Shown piece by piece: positions 1-9,702 of a stretch of DNA of 64,000 bases; the first letter of the stretch is position 1, and each line of letters starts with the position of its first letter. The translations under genes and the position numbers were made by a program. Origin of the DNA: Marsupella aquatica (lineage: Eukaryota > Marchantiophyta); contig OZ316894.1 of NCBI GenBank assembly GCA_973895155.1, positions 24,490,001-24,554,000 on the forward strand, in the 5' to 3' direction. Below the pieces are notes generated by a model, which saw only the letters and a program-made list of their open reading frames with translations, was not told the origin of the DNA and did no database searches.

Positions 1-410
1 AATCACAGCAACAGTGGGAGACTTTGTTTGCCATTAAAAGCAGGCCGGGCTGGGACCTGATGAGATACAGCGATTTAATCCAATCAAGCAAGCTGGTCAA
101 TATTTTCCGTGCCAAAATGAAAAACAAGCTGTTCAATTTCTGGAGTAGGAGAGTACGTCTCTATGCAATCAGGTCTCCAAGACCTCGTTTCGATGAGATA
201 CCTTGACGCAATCTAACCTTACAAGCAGTTCACTTACTTTAGTTGGAGAGCACGAATGCATGCAAGTGAACCAGTTCTCTTAAATCGGAATGCACTAATA
301 GACAAGTGGGCTTCTAGTAGTGCAGGTCTGCCTCCTCTTGTTCTACAGTCCCGTAATTCTATGAGACATAATCATAGTCTAAGGTGGTGTAGGTGGTAGC
401 CATCACGAAT

Positions 411-600
411 TTACCACTCTCTGTAGATAAGATGGCGAAATGGCACTATTTACCATTCTCTGTAGATAAGATGGCGAAATGGCACTGTCCCTACCAAAGT
501 TCTTCGCCATCCGTCTGGATGCTGCTGTATACCAGAGGATCATTGGTCGGTGCTCCGGGCACCACTAATTTGCCGTTGTCCGTAGACAAGATGGCCCTGT
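411..600. repeat. 39-bp tandem repeat, two good copies and one diverged copy
   Basis: The copies at 411-449 and 450-488 are nearly identical and share agatggcgaaatggcac. A third, weaker copy near 569-600 reads gtagacaagatggccctgtc. All are in the same orientation. No function is evident. Confidence 0.75.
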
Positions 601-1058
601 CCATGCCAAAGTCCTTCATGCTGCATGTAAGAAGATCTTCTGGCCGGATGGCCTGTGCCTGGTAGGCTGGGTTGCTGGAATCGGTTTATGCACTCGAGTG
701 CTCTAGCTTTGGCTCTTGTCATGGCTGTCCGGCCTGTCCTCTCAATATGTGCCGGGACTTAAAAGTGTTTGTTCAGACCTTGTACAGAAGTATCGTCATC
801 TGGATATTGAATTTTTACATGCGAGCTTCATAAAGAAGCAACTGGTGTAATTGATTATGAACAATTTATTGTTGGCTTTACAACTAGAATAGGTTTTGTT
901 AGTTCGAGTAAGTGCTTCGAGATCTTTGTAATTCCCAAACCCAGATCGCAGTATCATACAATTTTGTCGAACACCTTAACGAAGTGCGGCATGTGAAATT
1001 GTTGTGGGCCATTTTCCAGGGCTTCCATACCATATATGAAAGTACTCCGACTTCTGAG

Positions 1059-1175
1059 CAACAAGTAATCTCGTCAATGTGTGTTCAGATTGTACAAAAC
1101 CCAATTCTGCATCAGTCACAAGTTTTGGGGCAACAACGAATCTCATCAATGTATGTTCAGATTGTCCACAAACTT
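1059..1175. repeat. ~73-bp direct repeat, two copies
   Basis: The segment starting near 1059 (caacaagtaatctcgtcaat) recurs near 1132 (caacaacgaatctcatcaat), and both continue into a shared gttcagattgt core. The copies are diverged and no gene is associated. Confidence 0.65.
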
Positions 1176-1749
1176 CCACAACCAACTCTTCTTTCTCTAC
1201 CAATCCTTTGTCTCGAAGTGTCGTCAACCGTCATCATGATGTATGAAGCCAGTCATGTTGCCCACCTCTGAAGACACGCACAGTTGGGAATTGGAATACC
1301 ATATTGCGGTTTCCAAGAATCCGGAGATTCTCCGATGAAATCAAACAGGAGATGGAATGAGAGGGGGAGATTCTACAAACAAGTAACTTGATGACTCCAA
1401 AAGAGATAAAATGTGAGAGAACAAGTCACGAGCAAAGTGTCCTGAGACTGATCGAAAACTGGAAATCCATCTGCAAACACTTCACAACACTTTTCTGTAT
1501 TTCCTGTCAGCTGATCAATAGCGACAATGTGTGCAACAGCCATTGAATCCCTCCAATCAAAACCCAAAGAAAGGTACTCGATGTGTGAATAGCTGAAACA
1601 CATCTTGTGATGACTTTAGTCGAAGAGGTACACAAACTACTTCTCAACTTCTACCTCCTAAACATGATCTACAGGCCTCATGAGAATTTTACGAAGCCGG
1701 TGCGAACCTCACTCATCCGAGGGACATAATGTAACGAACAGTGAGCGTG

Positions 1750-2559
1750 TCAATTTGCGGATGCGGGAGAGACGGTGCCAATGAGTAAGGCGATGGGGAA
1801 AGTTACGATACGCACTGCCTCAGAACCCCAAGCTTTCGACAGGGCCTTGACCCGGTCCTCGCTTAGAATGTCAAATCCACTTTCACGACCTCTTTGTGCA
1901 AATGACTGAGACTTCCACAGCTCCAGAAACTTGTCCAATGTCATTGGCTTTTCCATCTTGAAGAATTCCGGTTCTACCCTTCCTGCCTGATGAGCGGAGA
2001 GGGCCTCGACGGGCTCGAACGGAAAAGAGATAGTTCTGTAAGCCTCAAACGCGTATTCGGCCCCGGGGCCCCTGTACTGTTTGAGGAGTTCATGCCATTC
2101 TTCTGTTAGTTTGTCAATCTCAGGACTCACGTTGTGCTTCGAGTAAGTCCAAGCAGCGAATACTCCTCCGGGTTTGCGAAGAACATGCTTTACGATCGGA
2201 TAGAACTTTTCAATGTCGAAGTAATGAAGCGCTGTCGCAACAGTTACTAGATCCACAGATCCCTCTGCTCCAACAGCACGCTCCAGCTCTTCTGCCGATG
2301 GCGTAGCTGACAGCTTGGAGTACGTGACGGCAGGATGCTGTGCGGCAAGGGACAGCTGCGGCTCACTGATGTCTGTAGCCACCACCGACTTGTAGTGCTC
2401 GGCTACCATGGTTGCAGCCTGGCCATTACCGGTCCCCACGTCCCAGGCTCTGTCATGCCGCTGTGTCAACGACGCTAGTCTTTCGAAAAGCGACGCTGGA
2501 TATGTCGGCCTGCCTTTGGCATAGGAATCCGCCTGATTCAGAAATAGCTGTTCCGCCAT
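1750..2559 (-). CDS. Class I SAM-dependent methyltransferase (methyltransferase type 11-like), single exon
   Basis: This is a complete 269-aa intronless reading frame. It begins MAEQLFLNQADSYAKGRPTYP; the YAKGRPTYP block before the fold is typical of a family of small plant methyltransferases annotated as type 11 or embryonic-abundant-like. SAM-binding motif I is DVGTGNG at residues 40-46. The acidic end of strand 2 (VVATDIS) lies near residues 59-65, and a motif II-like stretch (VDLVTVATALHYFD) follows near residue 100. The family uses S-adenosylmethionine on small molecules, but the substrate cannot be read from sequence. There is no signal peptide or membrane segment, so it is probably cytosolic. 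A decayed copy in the same orientation lies about 0.5 kb upstream, which indicates a tandem duplication. The start is the first Met of the frame and matches the family N-terminus. Confidence 0.9.
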   Translation of the reverse strand: MAEQLFLNQADSYAKGRPTYPASLFERLASLTQRHDRAWDVGTGNGQAATMVAEHYKSVVATDISEPQLSLAAQHPAVTYSKLSATPSAEELERAVGAEGSVDLVTVATALHYFDIEKFYPIVKHVLRKPGGVFAAWTYSKHNVSPEIDKLTEEWHELLKQYRGPGAEYAFEAYRTISFPFEPVEALSAHQAGRVEPEFFKMEKPMTLDKFLELWKSQSFAQRGRESGFDILSEDRVKALSKAWGSEAVRIVTFPIALLIGTVSPASAN

Positions 2560-2678
2560 CGTTACTTGATCAACTGCTCCTCTGTGTTGGATTCCTCCGT
2601 CCCGACGAAAGAAACGGCGAACAGAAATGGTGACTACACAGCGCGATGTAAGGCTTAATCTTCTATTGCCAGAGCAGT

Positions 2679-2787
2679 GCGATTGGGAAGATCGTATACA
2701 CTTAACGTAACGACCAAGGCAGAACTAATTCGCGATTGGGAAGACATTTATAGGACTTAAACGTAGAGAACAAGGCAGAGCTAATTA
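2679..2787. repeat. 53-bp imperfect direct repeat upstream of the methyltransferase
   Basis: gcgattgggaag begins at 2679 and again at 2732, and each copy ends in a near-identical aaggcagarctaatt. The pair lies about 120-230 bp upstream of the methyltransferase start codon, so it may sit in its promoter or 5' untranslated region. A regulatory role is only a guess. Confidence 0.7.
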
Positions 2788-3045
2788 CTCATGAGACCTT
2801 AGTTCAGCTGACTGCCACAGGACAGATCCTGCTGGAAAAAGAGTGAAGAAAAGGTTGGCAGAGCTTCTTTCCGAATACCGTCAATTGGTTGGGACAACAG
2901 GTCTGGGCTGGTAAATTTCTGCAGATGTACGCCATGAACAGACGTCTACATGGACAGCAAATTCAACGTCTCTTCCTTCATAGCCATCAACAGGCATGAA
3001 ACGAAATAGGATGGTTATGTTATTCTTGAAACCTCTGGCGCGGCT

Positions 3046-3430
3046 TTAGGCCAAAGAACTCGGTGGCACCCCGTTACTTTGTAAATCTGTGGATTGCTGT
3101 CGTACACACTCCTCTGAGTTTGCGAATGACGTGACTCGCGATCGGATAGGTACACATTTGTCAGAATCGAACTTCTGTAGTGCCGCGCAACAGTACCAAA
3201 TCAACAGAACCCCCTCTACAGGCAAGAGCTCTTCTAGCAATGGCGAGGCTGACAACTTGGAATAAGTGATGTTGGGAAGGCGCGCGGCGAGAAACAATCG
3301 CAACTCACAGAAGTTCGTAGCAACTACCGATGTCTAGGCTCGGCCACCATGATTGCAGTCTGGACGGTCTCAAGCTCGCTCATGCTGCTTTAGCAACGAC
3401 GCTTTGCTATTGGCAGAGCGAAGCCAGGTA
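3046..3430 (-). pseudogene. Decayed tandem copy of the methyltransferase gene
   Basis: The minus strand encodes YSKLSASPLLEELL and KFDSDKCVPI, which align with YSKLSATPSAEELE and YFDIEKFYPI in the intact methyltransferase. At DNA level the match continues through the segment encoding the start of the SAM fold (3290-3410). There the copy has lost roughly 14 bp covering the DVGTGNG motif, which both shifts the frame and removes the cofactor loop. No intact start or full frame remains. It has the same orientation as the intact gene, so it most likely arose by tandem duplication. The outer boundaries are approximate. Confidence 0.8.
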
Positions 3431-4083
3431 AAGTAAGTCTCGATGAAGCATAGGGAGATTCTTTAGTGGGTCGGGAGTGCCCTGCCGAAGAGAATAGATT
3501 CACCTGTAAAGGTGATAACGTAAGAACGTCGCGTAGAGCTGGTGCAATGCTGGACAATTTTCCTGATCCAATCCCAAAGCTGTCGCGAACTGATCTCCAG
3601 ACGCAAGTCTTCCTGACGTCCGATACGACGCTTGCACCATGTCTCTTCTGCTTCATGTAATGCGAGCGGAAACCTGCAATTAGTTTTTGCTGCAGGGATC
3701 CTATACGGGAGTCGCCTCATAAAGCAATTCCCTATCACTGCTCGCGTGATTTCCACCAGCGTTTCCAAAAGGGTTGCCAAGATATTTCGGTTGTGCATCC
3801 AGTGGAACTCCGCTAACAACTTCTGCACATTCTCACAGAGAGAGGAGTTGTCCTACTGTTGTATACGCCTCAGTTTCGATGTATCAGGTGGGAAAAACAG
3901 CGATCCGTCGGCTCATCCATAAAAGACTTGTTACAGGTTCACTGCTCTGAACTAGAAAGCAGTCATCAACATGCCCCTCGATTCCTCAAAATGACAAAAG
4001 AACGCGAAGTTGGTACAAGAAGTATCATTAATTACGGCAGCAAAATGTACTTGTACTTTCCGTTCCGAAGAAGGCATCGCACA
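3431..4083. other. Intergenic stretch between the methyltransferase pseudogene and the MAG2-like gene
   Basis: Short overlapping frames occur on both strands but none resembles a known protein. The part adjoining 4083 should hold the 3' untranslated region of the minus-strand MAG2-like gene. Confidence 0.4.
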
Positions 4084-7000
4084 TCAGAGTCTTGGAAGAA
4101 CCCTACAATTCAATATGCTCTGCGCAAGAGCAGGGGGTAGCTTTCTCACTCCGTACTCCTTCAAAATGTCGGTAAACTCAACATCTTTTTGCTGTGGCAA
4201 TTCTACAACGCCCCTGGACTTCCCAGGAGTGAGAGCCATTGTTTGAAGCATAGTAGTGGCAGCCTGAGATGGTAAGGTTAAAAGCCTCACTGCATCGTGT
4301 ATTGTCTTGAAAAATCCGGAAGGCCTGACACAGTACGGCTTGAAAACGAGAAACAAAGCCTGCATATCTGCAGCAAATTGCCAGCACCCATGCTCGGAAA
4401 ACTTTGCACCACTTAAAATCACCGAATTGACCAATAATTGGTCCAATTCTGTGGCCAGAGCGCGCCAAAGCTCAAAAAAAATCGCGTTATCCAGTGCTGC
4501 CCGTAAAGTCCTCAATTGACTTTGTAACAGGGCCAAGGCATCAACCAAACTCGCAGACACGTCAAATGCTTTCAAGATATTTACATGATTTTCATCCAAA
4601 AGGTCATTTTGCCTAAGACTGAGTTTCTCACGGCCTCCGATCGCAATGACATTATAGTACAAATCAAGATCGCCAACGATCTTCCCTGCTTCCAGCCATC
4701 TTTTCTTATTGCGCAAGTATTCTCTGCAACGGGCCTCGAAACCCCTCACAATCGATGCAACAAGCCTCCCTCTCCAGTCTTGTCTGAAATATTTCAATTT
4801 TTCTATCTCTTCGTGAAAAATAGACCCCTCCAACAATTCAAAACCGTCGTCAGAATCTTCATATTTCACCTCAAGTAATTGAAGGAAGAAAATATCTTCT
4901 CCCCATTCCTGCAACGCATGCTCACAATATCGAGCTGCATTCAAGCAGGTGGCCACTTTCACCATAGAGTCTTCATCAGCAAGAGCAGTCAATGCTTCCA
5001 TGTCCATGCACCGCGTCAAGAGCTCTTTCAGATATTCCCCAGCGATTGGCATCACACCAATTTCGATAAACTCGTATTGCTGCTGCGGTTCCAAAAGAGT
5101 CCGACAGCGATCAGTGACTGCAGACATGAAGGAAAGAACGAAATCAGCTCCCGAGGGAGCTAGAAAGTCTCCAATGTTGGTGACCGACGGCCCATGTGCC
5201 TCTGGGTAGCCTCCTCCTGGTAATCCAAAGGATGAAGGCGATTTACCTTTCGAACTCCAGGCTATGTCAGTCTGAAGCTCTGACCTCAGCTTTACCAGAG
5301 CATCCGCCAATTCTAACTTTGCCCAAAGTGCTAACCATTCCGGTCGGTCCGCTATAGCAGAGATAGAGAGAGTAACAGCTCCTGACAAGTTATCGAGGTT
5401 TTCACCTTTATCCTCTTCATTGGAGTCGTCTTGAAACAGGCTGAGAGCACGCATAGCGAGAGATTTCATGCGACTGTCAAAAGCAAGGGCCTGATCTACA
5501 ATGTGTAACCAAAGAGCAGCTCCAACAGACCCCACTCCACCTGCATCTTGGAGATCATTTGCTAAGCCAGACAACACATGTGTTTGAAGAAAATTAGAGA
5601 CCACACCCACTAATGAAAATATCCATTCTTCTCGTGCACTGTAACCAGCAACTTTCGCCTTGTCTATTAAAGGCTGCAAATAATCATCGATTACATCCAC
5701 GAATTCCTGTGCAATTCTGTAAGCAAGCGCGAATACCAGCTCTGGTTTCGTGGTCCATCTGAGAAAGTGGGGCTCGGCCTTAGATGAAATTGGAGAAATC
5801 AACTCCTCCACCGCCCAAAGCGAAGCACGGGTAGACCTCGTCTTTCTTCGCCTTCCGTCTGCATGATAAGTAGGGAATTCGGTTCCAGATGATGAAGCTA
5901 CCTCCTGGATGGACATTTCGTACTCTTTTAATTGCCTTTCTCTCCGACCGTGCTGCACCGCCTGCAAGGTGGTCAAGGCCATAAAACTCTGGCAATACTT
6001 AAGTTCTTGATCTTCACCCATTTCTAGTAACGGATTTGCCAACTTGTCTCCTTCGCCAGAAGCGGAAGACAGGGGAGGCGGCCAGCCAATCGAGATCAAA
6101 ACACCACGATGATCACCAATGGCTGCAGGGCGGAGGATTGCAGCCACCCTATCAACTCGCAGATCGACAGCGGACACAAGGGAATTCCAATGCGCTCGTG
6201 CAATCTCAGCCACAGCATTTTCTGTACTCTGCATTCTCTGGACGGCACGAGTTATTCGAAGCGAAGCTGTCGTGCTCCCAATCTGCATTGTGCCAGTGGA
6301 TTAGCTTATGAGGAACAAAGTGGCTTCGGGATGGTTCCAGCTTTGACTCTAAACAGAAGACTGACTTAGATTCCACCTGCTTCAATGGTCGTTACCGTAT
6401 GCTATAAGATCAAATAAATTCAAAATTTGGTGTGCATTGCCTTGCCCATGCCGCCCAAGAAACTCAACGAGAGGGTGACTCGGGCAGTCATCCAATCGTC
6501 TAAAAAACGACACAGAATCAGCTCAAACCCTAATGACAAACATAGTCCAGTTATTACCGAAAATCACCTGTGTAGTCGCGCGACCTGAGCTGGAGATCAT
6601 AGCAATTGAAGCTTCCATATCACCGACTAGCTGCTCCAACTTCAGCACGCTTTCGGCGTACAATCTCATTCTCTCTACTCTGGCAACTTCGCTCGCAAGT
6701 GCCTCCAGCTCCTCGACCATCGATCTCCGCTTCAACGCAAACCCCTCACGAGTCTTCTCTGCAGTTTTCGGATTCATGATGCTTTCAATCTCTAAACTCT
6801 CCAAGTCCTCCCACGCACCACCGCTGTCCTCTCCTGTTTCCTCATTTGTAGATACAGCATCAGAAACAGAAACATTCCGGCTACTATCATCGCTCAGGTC
6901 ATTCTCAAGCGCAGATACAGGCAAATTGGAGTCCCTGATGTGATTTATTTCCAAACTCAGTTGACGCAACGACCCCGTCAGCACTTCGTAATACGATATC

Positions 7001-7227
7001 CCGCGGGCAGTTGCATCCAAAACCCTTTCCTGAACTGTGCAGAACTTCTCGTCATCTCTGTCCAGCTCCGCCCGCAAACGGGCGACCAACGCAGGTGCCG
7101 ACGCAAGGTCGTCCACGGAATTGAAGTTCTGGTTCAGCAGACTACACAGATACGGAGAGAGGGACTCTTTCGCCGGCAAGGCCATGATCCCAGGCCCTCC
7201 CCTCGCCTCTCCACTGTCCATCTTCAT
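4084..7227 (-). CDS. MAG2: MAG2/RINT1/TIP20-family vesicle tethering protein, two exons
   Basis: Exon 1 is 7227-6568 and exon 2 is 6282-4084. The intron (6567-6283) has a CAG/GTGATT donor and a TGCAG acceptor, and phase 0 joins ATTQ to IGSTT. The protein is about 952 aa. Exon 1 carries a coiled-coil-like stretch (VEELEALASEVARVERMRLY). Exon 2 holds the RINT-1/TIP20 region, with landmarks VDLRVDRVAAILRP, IGWPPPLSS, ALAYRIAQEFVDVID and the C-terminal RKLPPALAQSILNCRV. In Arabidopsis, MAG2 works with MIP proteins as a Dsl1/NRZ-like complex at the ER in Golgi-to-ER transport and seed storage protein export. A similar cytosolic tethering role is inferred here. It is longer than the roughly 800 aa I expect for Arabidopsis MAG2, partly from an acidic, Ser-rich insert in exon 1. 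A second Met at residue 15 (MALPAKES) could be the true start. Confidence 0.88.
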
Positions 7228-7530
7228 CCTCTTCTATCGCAGATCTTCCTAGACCGGACTCACAGGGTCAGTCACGTTCTCATGTTCCATCTCCACTTCA
7301 ACTTTCCACCGAATTCCGAGAAATTGGCCATCTCAGGAGCGTTTCAAGAGCTTTTTCGCTGGTGCTCGGAACGCCTCTCCGTTGCAATAACAAGCTACAG
7401 TCGCACGAGCTGCGACTGAAGAATCGCGTACACAGCAGAGGTCTGATCTACAGGTGCTTTCCGTCGATGATCGTCCCTGAATGACAGTTCTCCAGCTTCA
7501 TCGATCCCTTCGTGCCCTAGCTTTTCTGTA
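7228..7530 (-). other. Probable 5' flank of the MAG2-like gene
   Basis: This non-coding stretch lies between the MAG2-like start codon and the tandem repeat array. It should contain the promoter and 5' untranslated region. I see no clear TATA box that would decide the start site. Confidence 0.4.
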
Positions 7531-7534
7531 GAGT

Positions 7535-8185
7535 GGAGAAATCCGCTCTTACAGAAAAGCTTCGTTCCTATGTCGAAAGAGACACTTGGCTTCTTTTCTT
7601 GTGTCCCCCAGAAACAGAGGCCAGAAGCGCTCATAGCTCACAACACCTTATTCTACGCTTGCATGGATTGTCTTCAACGTTATCAATTACTCAGATGATA
7701 TCTTTCTCTTTTACGTTTTCTTTTGTCCCCCAACAATAGGGACCAGAAGCGCTCATAGATCAGAACACCTTTTTTGTATGCTTCTATGGGTCCTCTTCAA
7801 CAATGTTTATTACTCAGAGCATGCCGTTCTTTTACGTTTTCTTTTGTCCCCCAGAAACAGGGACCAGAAGCGCTCATAACTCACAACACCTTATTGCAAG
7901 CTTGCATGGATCCTCTTCAACGTTATTAATTACTCAGATGATATCTTTATTTTACGTTTTCTTGTGTCCCCCGAAAATAGGGACAAGAAGCGCTAATAGA
8001 TCAGAACACATTTTTTGTAAGCTTCTCTGGATACTCTTCAATTATATTTAATACTCAGATGATATCTTTATTTTACGTTTTCTTGTGTCCCCCGAAAATA
8101 GGGACAAGAAGCGACACCTTTATTGTAAGCTTGTATGGATCCTCTTCAACGTTATCAGTTACTCAGAGTATCTTTCTTTTATATG
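7535..8185. repeat. ~121-bp tandem repeat, five units in A-B-A-B-A' order
   Basis: The landmark tgtcccc occurs at 7602, 7724, 7845, 7965 and 8086, a period of 120-122 bp. Units 1 and 3 share ctcacaacaccttatt and a gcttgcatggat segment. Units 2 and 4 share atcagaacac followed by a T-run and a gcttctntgg segment. The real period is therefore a dimer of about 241 bp. Unit 5 has the A-type 3' half, but its 5' end matches unit 4, and it lacks about 14 bp after gaagcg. All units share ttttacgttttctt before the landmark. The array begins about 300 bp upstream of the MAG2-like start codon. Confidence 0.9.
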
Positions 8186-8186
8186 A

Positions 8187-8530
8187 AATGCTCGCATTTT
8201 GAGGGCCGTTTGGAGCCCTGATGGGCCTTGCCCCTGAACCATGGAGTTTGGATGGACCTAGCCCACATTATAGCTTAGTGCCATCAGGGTTCTAGCAATT
8301 ACTTTATAATTATTAAAGTTTTAACTGGTAAAATATTGTAGAGTGCTTATGAAGCCTTCAAAGAATTTTGTTATTTAAATGTTAAGAATATTCTAAGCAA
8401 CGTAATTAGTGCAACACCTCTCTTCTCTGTGAATGCTCACGTTTTTTGGGGTTTTTTGGGGAAGTTAAGGCAGGATGGACCTTGCCCCCTGAACCACCCA
8501 AGTTGGAAGGACCTAGCCCACTTTATAGTC
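8187..8530. repeat. ~95-bp direct repeat pair separated by AT-rich DNA
   Basis: Copy 1 (about 8187-8275) and copy 2 (about 8432-8530) share aatgctc, a ggaccttgccccctgaacca-type core and gacctagcccac-ttatag. The spacing is about 245 bp. The AT-rich DNA between them holds no frame of interest. They could be the ends of a small element or two members of a dispersed family. Confidence 0.7.
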
Positions 8531-9702
8531 AGGAGGGGAAAATGGCGTCAAAGTGGCTAGTCGAGTTGAGGATGTTTGGAAACCTGTCTTGCTTTTGGCA
8601 CTCAATAATGTTTCCAAATGTGATCCGCCCAGATCAAAAACAAACTTACTCGATGCCCACCTAACCATGCAATCCAGACATGGCTATAAACTCAAAATAA
8701 TATATTGCTTTCATATAGTTAGTAACACTTTGGGTCTCAAAAAGCTTTTTCGGTCCAACCAAGTTCGAAGGTTGTCATCATGACTCAATTATACTAATCA
8801 GGTGTGTACAGAAAAATACATTTTGAGCGATCCCTGTCCTGATGATCACTTCACAATTATGAATAACTGCTTCCTCTCCTGCATGAATTCTAGAAGATCT
8901 GCCTGCTAATTCCTAGTCATTCTCCTACTGCAGTCTACAAAATCTCCTGCACTAGTTGTGCAAAGGGGCATCACAGTTGTGAGAACTCTACTATGGTGAG
9001 CTTTACACATTCAAGGATAGCTTCAAAATGTATCTGCTGTCCTGTCCTGTACTGATCTCTTCTCGGCCTGGCTTGTCAGTAAACCTACACGCTCAATTCG
9101 AAGGCTCTTCAATGGATTCTAGTATTTAGGACTTAAAAGCAATTTGTTTGACCGAGTTGGTAGAACAAGTTGGTATTCACTATGAATCTGCACTCCGACT
9201 CATTTTTAAGGGACTGCACACTGGAACTTGGCTTTTGATAAGTTCCACCTTCGAACAAGTTGGTATTGCCTGCGAATCTTTCCTCACCTGGTTCTAGGGA
9301 CTGCACTACAGAATTAGGTAACTTGGGTTTTTGATGAATTACAGTTTTGGATGCTGCGCGTGGGCGCAATGAACTCGTTCCAACTTGTACAAACTTGAAG
9401 CCCTGTCTTATAACAAGGTGCTTAAACTACCTATAAGCCTCTATAACTCCTTTCAAGCACCAGGTTTAGAACTCGGGTCCACCTCAGTCACGGAGAAAAC
9501 GGACCATCTTCTTTGATACAAGCCGCCTGGTTGTGGCTGATGCTCATGAATTAATGGATTTTTAAAGACTTTCAACACCATGTGACTTTCAGAGGATGCG
9601 ACATGGCCAGAGGCGGAATACATTTTACCTTTAGAAGATGCTAAATTAACAAGCAGACTTTTCGATTCTGCTGTAAAGGAGATTGGGGCTTGGCATCGGT
9701 CT
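8531..9702. other. Intergenic stretch downstream of the ABCC gene, with an ~87-bp direct repeat
   Basis: No gene is supported. A direct repeat begins acaagttggtatt at about 9167 and 9254, and both copies continue into agggactgcac. The portion next to 9702 should hold the 3' untranslated region of the minus-strand ABC transporter. Confidence 0.5.

Larger units (their letters stand above)
1..1749. other. Gene-free left edge with short tandem repeats
   Basis: I see no gene I can support here. A 39-bp unit beginning ttaccactctctgtagataa occurs at 411 and again at 450, with a diverged third copy near 569. A second unit of about 73 bp, containing the core tcagattgt, occurs near 1059 and 1132. The open frames are short and resemble no family I know. 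The stretch at 1373-1603 lies just downstream of the methyltransferase stop and may hold its 3' untranslated region. Confidence 0.5.

Noticed and set aside
3463-3828. 121-aa minus-strand frame between the methyltransferase pseudogene and the MAG2-like gene
   Set aside because: It resembles no family, is overlapped by equally long frames on the other strand and shows no splice context.
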